Below are positions 16,818 to 25,381 of a stretch of DNA of 64,000 nt, one piece after another; positions within the stretch are counted from its first letter, which is position 1, and the number at the start of each line of letters is the position of its first letter. The DNA is from Cytophagales bacterium (GTDB taxonomy: Bacteria; Bacteroidota; Bacteroidia; Cytophagales; Cyclobacteriaceae). Where the stretch lies: assembly GCA_017303805.1 (NCBI GenBank), contig JAFLBQ010000006.1, forward strand, positions 186,001 through 250,000, read 5' to 3'. The notes under the pieces were generated by a model. The model did no database searches. It was given only the letters and a program-made list of their open reading frames with translations, and had not been told where the DNA came from. The position numbers were made by a program, and so were the translations under genes.

Positions 16818-18084
16818 TTTTTTGTAGTACCCGGTTAGTCAGTGAACGGTATGCATTTTCGGCCATAACAATTCCTGGATCAACGACATCGCCTATCGCA
16901 AGGGCTATTCCGCCCAACGACATGATGTTGGACGTGACTCCAAAAACTTTCATCAGGATAAACCCTATCAGCACGGAAAGTAAAATAGAAGCTATGGCCA
17001 CAAGACCACTGCGAACATGGAATAGGAAGAGTACGACAACTACGGATACGATTAATATTTCTTGCCACAACGCTTCGGACAATGTGTTAATGGAATCATC
17101 TATAAGTCCGCTGCGGTCATAGGCAACATGAAACTCAACACCTTCGGGCAGGCCCTTTTTAAATTCCTCTATTCTTACCTTTACGCGTTCAATAACATCT
17201 TTGGCGTTCTCGCCATAGCGCATCACGACAATTCCACCAACGGCTTCACCTTCTCCATTTTCTTCGATGATTCCCAATCTCAACTCGCCACCCATTTGGA
17301 TGTGGGCAACATCCTTCAGCCGGATCGGTATGGAGCGATAGGTTCCAACTGAAATGTTTTCAATATCTTCCGGTGTTTTGATGTAGCCGAGGCCACGGAT
17401 CATGTAGCCCATGTCGTTCATTTCAAATAGGCTGCCTCCCACATCACGGTTATTGTTGACTACGGCTTTTGCTACGTCCATCAAGGGCACACCATAGTAG
17501 ATGAGTTTGTGAGGGTCAATGGCTACCTGATACTGTTTTTGAAATCCTCCATAAGACGCCACTTCGCTTACGCCAGCCACATTTTGAAGGGCAAATTTTA
17601 CATACCAATCCTGTAAGGCGCGCAGTTCTCCGAGATTGTAGCCATCTCCTTTTAAAGTGTACCAGAAAACGTGACCAATACCGGTGCCATCGGGGCCCAG
17701 TGTTGGGGTAATGCCAGGTGGAAGAAACTTTTGTGCATAATTCAATCGCTCTAAAACGCGGGTGCGGGACCAATAAATCTCCGCATCGTCTTCGAAGATT
17801 ACGAAGATGAAACTCATGCCGAACATGGAGGCGGCCCGAATGGTTTTTATTTTTGGAATTCCCTGAAGGTTGGTCACCAACGGATAGGTGATCTGGTCTT
17901 CGATGATTTGCGGATTCCTGCCCATCCATTCCGTGAACACGATCACCTGGTTTTCGGACAAGTCAGGAATGGCATCCACTGGAGTTTCTTTGATTGAATA
18001 AATTCCTCCAATAGTAATCATCACGATCCCGATCAAAACCATGAATCGATTGTGAATTGCCCAACTGATTATTTTTTCTACCAT
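16795..18084 (-). CDS. cusA: CusA-type RND pump, N-terminal third (separated by frameshift)
   Basis: The 429-codon frame begins with a typical HME-RND start (MVEKIISWAIHNRFMV), then PVDAIPDLSENQVIV and the first periplasmic loop. It ends just after GDVVDPGIVMAENAY, which carries the proton-relay Asp of CusA. It then runs into a TGA at 16795 after a poly-A slip site. Everything needed for the rest of the pump follows in the other frame. Upstream, at 91 bp, is the AraC-type regulator. The pump would export Cu(I)/Ag(I) or similar ions if both halves are made as one chain. Confidence 0.85.
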   Translation of the reverse strand: MVEKIISWAIHNRFMVLIGIVMITIGGIYSIKETPVDAIPDLSENQVIVFTEWMGRNPQIIEDQITYPLVTNLQGIPKIKTIRAASMFGMSFIFVIFEDDAEIYWSRTRVLERLNYAQKFLPPGITPTLGPDGTGIGHVFWYTLKGDGYNLGELRALQDWYVKFALQNVAGVSEVASYGGFQKQYQVAIDPHKLIYYGVPLMDVAKAVVNNNRDVGGSLFEMNDMGYMIRGLGYIKTPEDIENISVGTYRSIPIRLKDVAHIQMGGELRLGIIEENGEGEAVGGIVVMRYGENAKDVIERVKVRIEEFKKGLPEGVEFHVAYDRSGLIDDSINTLSEALWQEILIVSVVVVLFLFHVRSGLVAIASILLSVLIGFILMKVFGVTSNIMSLGGIALAIGDVVDPGIVMAENAYRSLTNRVLQKNASDENN

Positions 18085-18175
18085 AGCTTACTTACTTTAA
18101 AAATCGTTTTGTGCGCTTGCCTTGTGGCAAATTATTCTGGTTATTATTTATACTTAATTGCCGGAGCCTTCGCCA

Positions 18176-18958
18176 TTAGTGTTGACAAATCAAATAACCT
18201 TTATTGCCCTTGTCATCCTCAATGGTATACAGGGCATGGTCTCCCAGCGAATTGGGTGTTTCATCAAATCGATAGACTTCTTTTACCGTCACATCTTTTA
18301 CACTCTGTGAATTGCCGGCTACAACTATTTTATTCTTGTGTATGTCGAAGGCATTCACAAATCCTTTGGCGTGAATCTCAGCAAGTACTTCCATCAGTGA
18401 CTTGTGAGAATGGTCGGTGCGTTGCAGCTTTTTATACTCGCGTACCGAAAAACCGGTGACCTTCCTAAATTGCGAGGAAAGATGTTGTACGTTGGTATAG
18501 TGCAGGCGATCCGCTATTTCATTTAGCGTGAGTTGGTCTTCCCGGAGCAGTCCCTTCACACGTTCAATTCGTTGCCTAATCAAATAGGCCTCAATTGTCA
18601 TTTTTTCAGTTCGACTGAATAACTTGCTCAGGTTATAGTAATTCTTCGACAATCGCCTTTCCACAAAGTCTGAAAACTTGCCAGCCTTATCATGCTGTTC
18701 GATCTCATCAAGGTATCGCTTTACTTCCAGTTTAATAGATTCAATAATCTGTTCATCCTTAGAATGAATGATTTGCAGGTTGAATTCATTGAGTCTCTTT
18801 TCCAATAAGGGTATGATATGCTCATTTGCGGATAAGAATGAAACCTGGCCGAGTTCGATTTTTACGCGTACGACATTGAACTGATTTAATATCTGCCGCA
18901 CCACGTAAATGCAGCGATCGCAAAGCATGTTTTTAATATGCAACTTGAATATTTTCAT
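18176..18958 (-). CDS. AraC-family regulator with N-terminal CxxC (HMA-like) domain
   Basis: A 260-residue regulator with three parts. Residues 1-65 resemble a heavy-metal-associated fold with a short MLCDRC motif (Cys13, Cys16). Residues 75-180 are an AraC double helix-turn-helix (LNEIADRLHYTNVQHLSSQFRKVTGFSV split over two helices). Residues 185-260 are a small beta-rich domain ending GNKGYLICQH, of a type also found alone in Bacteroidetes. It lies directly upstream of the cusA-cusB genes on the same strand, so direct sensing of Cu/Ag or another soft metal is the natural inference. AraC proteins usually activate. A palindrome with nearby direct repeats precedes the gene. Confidence 0.8.
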   Translation of the reverse strand: MKIFKLHIKNMLCDRCIYVVRQILNQFNVVRVKIELGQVSFLSANEHIIPLLEKRLNEFNLQIIHSKDEQIIESIKLEVKRYLDEIEQHDKAGKFSDFVERRLSKNYYNLSKLFSRTEKMTIEAYLIRQRIERVKGLLREDQLTLNEIADRLHYTNVQHLSSQFRKVTGFSVREYKKLQRTDHSHKSLMEVLAEIHAKGFVNAFDIHKNKIVVAGNSQSVKDVTVKEVYRFDETPNSLGDHALYTIEDDKGNKGYLICQH

Positions 18959-19051
18959 AGTTCAACCCGATGGGTTTAATGGCTAAAGAAAGACGTAGAA
19001 AGTATTTGCTATCCTCTCAGAAGTTGGGAGAAGGATACAATGCTTGCAGTG

Positions 19052-19071
19052 CTTGCTATCGATTTAGCAAG
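19052..19071. promoter_or_regulatory. Palindrome upstream of the AraC-type regulator
   Basis: CTTGCTA, six bases, then TAGCAAG: a perfect 7-bp inverted repeat about 95 bp upstream of the regulator start. Just to its left TGCTTGCAG and TGCTTGCTA form a direct repeat, the arrangement favoured by AraC-type activators. It lies in the 135-bp gap downstream of the His-rich gene. Operator function is inference. Confidence 0.4.
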
Positions 19072-19093
19072 TAGAGGCAATGAGTCGAATGAC

Positions 19094-19612
19094 TTAAATA
19101 AGGAAAGTGCAGAAAAGAATACAGATACGTTGGCCAATCTTTCCATCAGGTGGGCCATTGGAGTGGTGGTCATAAGTAGAAACAACCTGTAACCCTTTAA
19201 AGGATTCAACCTTGAAGATACCCGGAAGTGTAAATGCGCTGATTAATTTAAATGCCTCGGCTTGAATCAGCGAACCAAGAGATGCGCCTGAGGAACTGAC
19301 CAGCGATGAATAGAACTGCTGGGTGATGTCATCGCAGCAATCTTCTGCTTCATTGCCATGGTCATGCTTATCACCTGTATGACTGTGGGAATTGTGATCA
19401 TGACCTGCTGTTGCTGAACTTTTATTGTGCCCTTGCTCATTTTCATGACTATGATTATGGGAAGTAGTGGTTACAACGGTAGGTGTCGTAGACGAAAATG
19501 AAATAATGCCCAGGTCGCATAAAAGGTCACATCCAAATACTAAAGCAATTGATACGATGACGCAAAGCGCCAGTGGGCATTTGAACTTTCGTATGGCTGA
19601 GAAACGTATCAT
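19094..19612 (-). CDS. His-rich exported protein, HYC_CC_PP-like
   Basis: A 172-residue protein with an N-terminal hydrophobic signal or anchor. Residues about 48-90 are loaded with His (SHNHSHEN, GHDHNSHSH, DKHDHG), followed by a CC pair. The end (GPPDGKIGQRICILFCTFLI) resembles the C-terminus of HYC_CC_PP-type Bacteroidetes proteins. The likely role is periplasmic or envelope metal buffering linked to the efflux genes downstream; the His stretches support divalent or Cu binding. The family match is tentative. Confidence 0.6.
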   Translation of the reverse strand: MIRFSAIRKFKCPLALCVIVSIALVFGCDLLCDLGIISFSSTTPTVVTTTSHNHSHENEQGHNKSSATAGHDHNSHSHTGDKHDHGNEAEDCCDDITQQFYSSLVSSSGASLGSLIQAEAFKLISAFTLPGIFKVESFKGLQVVSTYDHHSNGPPDGKIGQRICILFCTFLI

Positions 19613-19748
19613 TGCTCAATTGTTATAACAAAGTAACTTTTAAGCCTGCCAACACCCTATGACTTAAGTTGTGTCAAGACATGACAGAAATCAGGAATCT
19701 GGCATATCTGATATAAAGTTATAAAATTATGGCGGCTTTAGAAACGAG

Positions 19749-19774
19749 AAAAGCCTGCCAACCGACAGGCTTTT
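19749..19774 (-). terminator. Rho-independent terminator
   Basis: A perfect 9-bp stem, AAAAGCCTG and CAGGCTTTT, with an 8-base loop. On the minus strand it ends in a T run, 18 bp past the stop of the gene at 19793-20254. It should separate that gene from the metal genes to the left. Confidence 0.8.
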
Positions 19775-19792
19775 GCTCCTTTGGTACCAGTT

Positions 19793-20254
19793 TTATTGCT
19801 GGATATTCTCATCGATTTCTTTGGCGTCTTCGCTTTCTGAACTGAAGAAGCAATGAACTGCGCAGCCGTGGTCTTTTCTATATTTATATCCATGTTCTAC
19901 CTTGGCTACTTCCTTTCCTTGCACTTTGAGCACTCCATCTTCATCGGTTACCACGTACCCCTTGCTGGATTTAAAGCTACCGTCCTTTTGTATGGTGCCG
20001 ATGATGCCTTTGCCATTTCCGGTGGTGACGTCACCTGATTTTGAAATAATACCAATTACTTTTCCGGTCACATCACATATTTTGCCCTTCTTGGTAATGT
20101 AACCGAGTTGCTTTCCATTCTCATCGTACACCTTTCCATCTGCTTTTAAGACCGGATGCATTCCTCTGTGCTTGGGTGGAAGTTCCTGAGCTTCTAATTG
20201 TGAAGAAGTTATCGTCAGTAGCATTAGAAATAATAAGATCAAGTTTGTTTTCAT
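19793..20254 (-). CDS. Exported repeat protein of unknown function
   Basis: A 153-residue protein with a signal peptide (cleaved near LEAQ). The body consists of about five short beta repeats of the form GKxxGxIxKxG (for example GKQLGYITKKG, GKVIGIISKSG and GKGIIGTIQKDG), the pattern of 5-fold-type beta modules that coat or bind at surfaces. The tail is acidic, with CAVHC. No enzyme motif. A terminator follows, and the upstream gene is 36 bp away. Confidence 0.65.
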   Translation of the reverse strand: MKTNLILLFLMLLTITSSQLEAQELPPKHRGMHPVLKADGKVYDENGKQLGYITKKGKICDVTGKVIGIISKSGDVTTGNGKGIIGTIQKDGSFKSSKGYVVTDEDGVLKVQGKEVAKVEHGYKYRKDHGCAVHCFFSSESEDAKEIDENIQQ

Positions 20255-20290
20255 TGTTTTCGTAGAGTTTAATGATAATTGAATGTTATG

Positions 20291-20860
20291 TTAGTTTCGG
20301 GACATCTCCAGCAAATGATTGAGCTTCGACTTTTTATGAAAGCTGTCAAACGCAGCTAGTTCCGAATCGTTCTTAAATTGAGCGGTCAGGGCATCGTGAA
20401 ATTTATGATTATCCGAAAAAGCTTTCTTCAGGTTCTCCATTGTGAGCGGAAGGGGTGTTTCTCCACCGACACTAAAGAAATTCAAATTTGGCTCGGGCGA
20501 ACCTTTGGGCGCTTTCATCATCAGTTTCTTGTACAACCAAACATCACCCTTCTCTGTGAGATGGTAATCCGAATTATTGGCAAAGCGAACGAAATTGCCA
20601 TCACAAAGCTGATAACCAAAAACACTGTCTTTGGCCAGTTGATGAGGCTTGCCGTCATGTACTACAGTAATGAAAGGCTTGTTCGGAAATTCGTGCAGTT
20701 TGATTTTGTGTTTTTCGGTTTTGCAATCAATCCCGAATGTGAGTTTTTGGTTAGTATAGTCACTGTAGGTTTTATACACTCCGCTGACAGTGGTTTGCGC
20801 AAGTCCAGAGAGACTTAGCGAGAGGAAGAGTGAAGCAAGCAAGAGGTTTTTCGTTTTCAT
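20291..20860 (-). CDS. Secreted protein of unknown function, paralogue of the gene at 5696-6256
   Basis: A 189-residue exported protein (signal peptide cleaved near GLAQ). It shares with the 5696-6256 product SGVY, CKTxKHKI, VFGYQxC and ENLKxAFSD in the same order and spacing. The two Cys in the shared motifs could pair. The family has no name I recognise. It heads a two-gene unit with the repeat protein to its left, and its ATG faces a 522-bp gene-free stretch where a promoter should lie. Confidence 0.7.
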   Translation of the reverse strand: MKTKNLLLASLFLSLSLSGLAQTTVSGVYKTYSDYTNQKLTFGIDCKTEKHKIKLHEFPNKPFITVVHDGKPHQLAKDSVFGYQLCDGNFVRFANNSDYHLTEKGDVWLYKKLMMKAPKGSPEPNLNFFSVGGETPLPLTMENLKKAFSDNHKFHDALTAQFKNDSELAAFDSFHKKSKLNHLLEMSRN

Positions 20861-21382
20861 AATAGTCGAGGTTTAAGGTTGTTTAAAAAGTTATTTGGTT
20901 ACAGGTAATATGTGATGTTCATGGTTACTTATATAATCTTGGTAATATTTTATACTTAATTGGTATTGGTCACCTTACTTGTTTAAATGAAGTACTCCCT
21001 GAATAAAACAAGGTATCCAACCAACGGTTAAATTCAAGCCACATTGGAATAATAATCTACGAAATCGATTTAGATACGGTTAAAAAACATCCAGTTAGCG
21101 TAAATATTAATGTGATTTTAAAGATTCTAATTAAATATTGACCCTGTTCTTTGTTCCTTCCTGTTCTCAAATATTAGCCTCAGGTTCGAGGCTTCCTGCA
21201 GTTAGATCGAACGCTTTTGGCGGGACTTTGAAAAACTGTTAAGAGTCATCATTCCACTTGACCATTATCATGAAATGTCATTTCTTAAAGTGAAAACTTT
21301 CGAAGGTGTAAACGACTTGTGAATATTTTGAATTTAAGTTGAACCAGCGAGCAACTCATAACGTATTAAAAGTAGATTCAGG
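20861..21382. other. Gene-free divergent intergenic region
   Basis: AT-rich DNA between divergent genes (20860 minus, 21383 plus). It must hold promoters for both. I could not fix a convincing Bacteroidetes TTTG/TAnnTTTG pair and saw no RNA gene, repeat or riboswitch. It is long enough to hide a small RNA. Confidence 0.5.
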
Positions 21383-21754
21383 ATGAACACGTTTCTTTCC
21401 ATATTACTCTTCTTTATATACGTTCCATTCAGTACTGGAATACTTATCAACTATAGGTATTGCAACGGTACACCTGACGATATCGCACTCCTTGAAACCG
21501 GAAACTGTTGCCCGGATGACCTGTTCTCGAATAGCTGCTGCAAGCAATTTACCCGATTAGCAAAAATCAATGCCAGTTACGACTCGTACGTTTCATCATT
21601 TTCCATTCCGCCATTGTCGGATGGATTAAATCAAGACTTCGCCTTAAGAAGCGCTTTACTGAAAACCGGTTTAGCCGGATCAATTATTGATCACCGGTTT
21701 AACTTCATTGACAGGAATCCAATCTACCTCGTCAATCGCGTTTTTATTATTTAG
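21383..21754 (+). CDS. Small Cys-rich exported protein, HYC_CC_PP-like
   Basis: A 123-residue protein with an N-terminal signal (residues 1-19), followed by NYRYC, a CC pair (NCCPDD) and a second CC (NSCC). The order fits the HYC_CC_PP pattern, with Arg replacing His, and the C-terminus IYLVNRVFII ends as usual for that family. The five Cys suggest envelope metal or disulfide chemistry. It is plus-strand, unlike the surrounding metal genes. Confidence 0.6.
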   Translation: MNTFLSILLFFIYVPFSTGILINYRYCNGTPDDIALLETGNCCPDDLFSNSCCKQFTRLAKINASYDSYVSSFSIPPLSDGLNQDFALRSALLKTGLAGSIIDHRFNFIDRNPIYLVNRVFII

Positions 21755-21860
21755 TATCTCGCCCAAGTCTGATCAGTCTTCAGACCACAATTTTTCATTA
21801 AGGCAAACCTGGATGTATAATCAATCGTCCGGGCATTATTAAAATTCAAAATCTAAAATC

Positions 21861-22181
21861 ATGAAAGCATCAAATAGAATTTTTATGGCAGTCGCGTTTT
21901 CACTCGCCAGTATATACGCCTATTCACAAAATCAACCCGCCAATCGCATCGCACAAGGATGGGTAATTTCAAAAGATGTTCAACGGTTCAGCAATAAAGA
22001 TTTGCTAACCCGCAAAACAGGACTTGATATTATGTCGGTCAATCAGCCTGCCTTTGTAATGTCCAAAGGAGTACAAACTGTTGGAAGATATGGGGGTGCA
22101 AAAAAAGGAAACGTAGTACCACAAGGATACCCAACCTGGATCATTTCCAAAGGAGTCCAAAAAATTGGAAAGATAAACTAA
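21861..22181 (+). CDS. Small secreted protein with three W/FxxSKxVQ repeats
   Basis: A 106-residue exported protein (signal peptide cleaved after YSQ). After the signal it has three copies of a short motif: WVISKDVQR (34-42), FVMSKGVQ (65-72) and WIISKGVQK (93-101), spaced about 30 residues apart. I do not recognise the family. It follows the Cys-rich gene by 106 bp and ends at a strong bidirectional terminator. Confidence 0.6.
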   Translation: MKASNRIFMAVAFSLASIYAYSQNQPANRIAQGWVISKDVQRFSNKDLLTRKTGLDIMSVNQPAFVMSKGVQTVGRYGGAKKGNVVPQGYPTWIISKGVQKIGKIN

Positions 22182-22188
22182 ACAGGAA

Positions 22189-22221
22189 GGAAGGCTTTCA
22201 GGAAATACCTGAGAGCCTTCC
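22189..22221. terminator. Bidirectional terminator between convergent genes
   Basis: An almost perfect stem: GGAAGGCT pairs with AGCCTTCC, and TCAGG with CCTGA inside it. It sits between the plus-strand repeat gene (ends 22181) and the minus-strand ATPase (ends 22226), the position expected for a shared terminator. Confidence 0.75.
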
Positions 22222-22225
22222 TCGC

Positions 22226-24226
22226 TTAAAATCTCATCCGCTGAATTCTCACCGCGTTCAGAATCGCCAGCAAGGCAACACCGACATCTGCAAATACTGC
22301 TTCCCACATGGTGGCCAATCCACCTGCACCAAGAATGAGTACAATTGCCTTGACACTGAAAGCAAGGCTTATATTTTGCCACACGATTTGTTTAGTCTTC
22401 TTGCCAATGTTGATGGCCAGAGGGATTTTTGAAGGCTTATCGTCCTGAATCACTACGTCAGCTGTTTCGATAGTGGCATCACTTCCTAATCCGCCCATGG
22501 CAATGCCCACATCACTTAGGGCTACCACTGGCGCATCGTTCACACCATCTCCTGTAAAGGCTACACTTTCGTTTCGTGCTTTTATTTCTTTCACCTTGTT
22601 CACCTTGTCTTCTGGTAGCAAATCACCAAATGCGTTATCGATTCCGAGTTTGCCGGCAACAAATTTCACTACGGAAGTTTTGTCACCACTCAACATCGTA
22701 GTCTTTACACTTAATTTATGCAATGCAGAAATAGCCTGTTGCGCATCTTCCTTGATTTCATCTGCGATGGTTATGTATCCTGCAAACTTGTTGTCGTAGC
22801 AAAGTGCAATTACGGTGTACACGATTGTGGATGGATCAACATCATAACGGATGGAAAACTTATCCATCAACTTAAAATTTCCGGCTAGCAACGTTTTTCC
22901 ATTTACAGTAGCTTTTAAACCATGACCCGCAATTTCTTCTACATCTGAGAGCATCACGTTATTGTCAACTTGACCTACATACTCATGAATAGCAGTTGCT
23001 ACGGGGTGTGTGCTTTTACTTTCCAACGCATTGACCATGCGCAACACCTCGCCTTGATCAAACTCTTTTTGAATCACTACTTCCTGAACTTTAAAAACAC
23101 CTTTAGTCAGTGTTCCCGTTTTATCCATCACCACGTTTTTCACCACAGCCATGATGTCGAGGAAATTGCTACCCTTAAAAAGGATTCCATTTTTGGAAGC
23201 GGCACCAATACCACCGAAATAACCGAGCGGAATAGAAATGACCAAGGCACATGGGCAGGAGATGACCAAAAAAATCAATGCCCGATAGAGCCATTCGTTA
23301 AATTTATAATCACTCATCGCGAAATAAGGTACAATGCAAATCAAGACCGCCAGCGCTACCACAGCAGGCGTATAATATTTAGCAAACTTTCGGATGAATA
23401 GCTCCGTTGGTGCTTTTTGTGCGGTGGCATTCTGAACCATATCCAGTATTTTTGAAAGCTTGCTGTCCGTGTAGGCTGTTGTAACTCTCACTAATGCCAC
23501 GGTGTTCAAATTAATCATTCCGGCCAAAACCAAATCACCTTTCTTCTTGGTGTCTGGTTTGCTTTCACCGGTAAGGGCGGCAGTATTGAATGAAGCATTT
23601 TCTGAAATCAATTCTGCATCGAGACCTAACTTCTCGCCCGGTTTGAGTTGAATGAAAGACCCAATTTGCACGGTCTCTGCCTTAACGACCTTAGTGGAAT
23701 TGCCATCTGCAACTGTTACTTCATCAGGTCGTTGATCAAGTAAACTTTTGATATTCGCTTTGGCACGCTTAACGGCCAGCGTTTGAAACACTTCGCCTAC
23801 CGCATAAAATAACATAACCGCTACACCTTCAGGAAATTCGCCAATGGCAAACGCTCCAAGGGTAGCAATGCTCATTAACAAAAACTCGGTAAAGAATTCA
23901 CCCTTTGCAATTGCTTTGAGTGCATCCTTCAATACGGGTAACCCTACAGGAATGTAAGCTGCCACATACCAAAGGACCCGCAGCCATCCGGTAAAGAATG
24001 GAATAGTAAAATAGTTGTCCATGGCGATGGCCGATAGTAATAGTGCCAAGCTTATGAGTGCCGGCCAAAATAACTTCAGATTGCTTTCGCCCGATGTCTC
24101 GTGTTGATGCCCATCTGCATTACTATGCTTTTCAACATCAGCGTTTATTTTGTCCTCCAGCGTGCAGCAGGTTATATTACCCTGTCCATCGTAAGTGTGT
24201 TTGTGATTGGGGTCGTTAGTTATCAT
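22226..24226 (-). CDS. Heavy-metal P1B-type ATPase, Zn/Cd/Pb type
   Basis: A 666-residue exporter. The membrane metal site SCPCALVISIPLG (CPC), phosphorylation motif DKTGTLTKG, the P1B-specific HP pair (STHPVATA) and hinge TGDGVNDAP are all present. The last helix carries DVG (DxG) before ALLAILNAVR, which points to the Zn2+/Cd2+/Pb2+ class over the copper class. There is no N-terminal HMA domain. Instead residues 1-45 hold His-rich stretches and a CC (DPNHKHTYDG, ITCC, DGHQHE). It is probably regulated by metal; a hairpin lies about 95 bp upstream. Confidence 0.9.
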   Translation of the reverse strand: MITNDPNHKHTYDGQGNITCCTLEDKINADVEKHSNADGHQHETSGESNLKLFWPALISLALLLSAIAMDNYFTIPFFTGWLRVLWYVAAYIPVGLPVLKDALKAIAKGEFFTEFLLMSIATLGAFAIGEFPEGVAVMLFYAVGEVFQTLAVKRAKANIKSLLDQRPDEVTVADGNSTKVVKAETVQIGSFIQLKPGEKLGLDAELISENASFNTAALTGESKPDTKKKGDLVLAGMINLNTVALVRVTTAYTDSKLSKILDMVQNATAQKAPTELFIRKFAKYYTPAVVALAVLICIVPYFAMSDYKFNEWLYRALIFLVISCPCALVISIPLGYFGGIGAASKNGILFKGSNFLDIMAVVKNVVMDKTGTLTKGVFKVQEVVIQKEFDQGEVLRMVNALESKSTHPVATAIHEYVGQVDNNVMLSDVEEIAGHGLKATVNGKTLLAGNFKLMDKFSIRYDVDPSTIVYTVIALCYDNKFAGYITIADEIKEDAQQAISALHKLSVKTTMLSGDKTSVVKFVAGKLGIDNAFGDLLPEDKVNKVKEIKARNESVAFTGDGVNDAPVVALSDVGIAMGGLGSDATIETADVVIQDDKPSKIPLAINIGKKTKQIVWQNISLAFSVKAIVLILGAGGLATMWEAVFADVGVALLAILNAVRIQRMRF

Positions 24227-24320
24227 ACTTATTTGTTTAAAGGTGGTGGGCGAGAGGAACCTGATGAACGACAGTACTTTGTGCCGTATAAAAAATCAAG
24301 ACCTCCGCCCATGTATTGTT

Positions 24321-24343
24321 AAATGCGAACATCATTCGCCTTT
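24321..24343. promoter_or_regulatory. Imperfect palindrome upstream of the Zn/Cd ATPase
   Basis: AAATGCGAA, five bases, then TTCGCCTTT: eight of nine pairs match. It lies in the 156-bp gap between the ATPase start and the MgtC gene, about 95 bp upstream of the ATG. It could be a metal-repressor operator or a weak MgtC terminator. Low certainty. Confidence 0.3.
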
Positions 24344-24382
24344 ATTAATTGCTGTTTGTTAAAATGATCGTGTTACCATTGT

Positions 24383-24853
24383 TTAAGAATCGCTTTTAGG
24401 TTTAGTTGAAAGTTTATCCGCTATTTTTTGTTTCCATCGTATATACCATTTTTGATTTTGCAGTGACAACAAAAAGTATAATGCAAGAGTGCTGGCTATT
24501 GCGATCACAAACATATTTAAACCTATAGCTACGCCAACGCCTGCCGTACACCAAACCGTAGCTGCCGTGGTGAGACCATGAAGGGTGTCGCTGTTATTAT
24601 TGCGATAGATAATACCGGCACACAGGAAACCCACGCCTGTGATAATGTTGGCAATAATCCTTGAAGGGGCGGAGAGATCATTTTGAAGATGTGCGCTGAT
24701 GGAAGTGAAAATGGCTGCTCCGATGCATACTGCTGCATAGGTTCGTATGCCTGCGTCAATGCCGTGCGTTTCCCTGTCTAAACCGATGAGCCCACCCAGT
24801 AGCAGTGAAATCAGGAGCTTGCCAACAATTATTAATTCAAAATTTATATCCAT
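24383..24853 (-). CDS. MgtC/SapB-family membrane protein
   Basis: A 156-residue protein with about four helices and the family signature GGLIGLDRE followed by AGIRTYAAV, including the conserved Asp, Arg and Thr. Full MgtC has a soluble C-terminal domain; here it is short, so this is the SapB-like membrane part. The family is linked to Mg2+ limitation and acid survival through the F-ATPase, though its mechanism is debated. It precedes the Zn/Cd ATPase on the same strand. Confidence 0.85.
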   Translation of the reverse strand: MDINFELIIVGKLLISLLLGGLIGLDRETHGIDAGIRTYAAVCIGAAIFTSISAHLQNDLSAPSRIIANIITGVGFLCAGIIYRNNNSDTLHGLTTAATVWCTAGVGVAIGLNMFVIAIASTLALYFLLSLQNQKWYIRWKQKIADKLSTKPKSDS

Positions 24854-24882
24854 AGGTTATTTTCTCAAATATAATGTAGTAG

Positions 24883-25362
24883 TCATTTTCCACTGGTTTT
24901 TCTTGCACGATCGTCTTTTATAGTAAAATATAGAGCAAGGGAAGATGTAGCGAGGCCACCCAGGGCGAAAGCCCCGGCCAACTCTTTATTGTTTGCCTGA
25001 TTGGCCACCAGAGATGCTGTCACCAGCGGGATTGTAAATCCTACAAAAAGCCTTCGCTTCGCCTGATAATTTTTCTTGGGTTGTTCAAAAGATGTATTTA
25101 AGAAGATTGGCTGATTGAAAGAATTGCCAGGGGGTGAATTAAAAGTGATGTTCTTTCGAAGATATTGCTGCGAGCTGCTGACCTGATAGTTTTTTGCCAA
25201 TATATTAAAATGGGATTCTGGAAAACGCTCCGTCTGGGCAAAACACCCAACCGGGATACACAGGATGAAGTTAATGAATAATGTTGTTTTCAGGATAAGG
25301 CCGCACGCAGGGCTACTGATTTTCGCGCGGGAGGAAATTATCTTTTTAAATGATTGACGCAT
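24883..25362 (-). CDS. Exported protein with two C-terminal hydrophobic segments, unknown
   Basis: A 159-residue protein with a basic start and a signal peptide ending near GCFAQ (residue 43; the long leader suggests a downstream start, such as an alternative codon nearer the hydrophobic stretch). The C-terminal half has two short hydrophobic helices (LFVGFTIPLVTASLVA and AGAFALGGLATSSLALYF). I recognise no family. It lies between MgtC and carbonic anhydrase in a run of closely spaced genes. Confidence 0.5.
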   Translation of the reverse strand: MRQSFKKIISSRAKISSPACGLILKTTLFINFILCIPVGCFAQTERFPESHFNILAKNYQVSSSQQYLRKNITFNSPPGNSFNQPIFLNTSFEQPKKNYQAKRRLFVGFTIPLVTASLVANQANNKELAGAFALGGLATSSLALYFTIKDDRARKTSGK

Positions 25363-25381
25363 ATGTGCTTATGTTTTTGTG

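Noticed and set aside
18959-19209. 66-codon minus-strand ORF at 19009-19209
   Set aside because: It overlaps the 3' end of the His-rich gene in another frame; nothing conserved.
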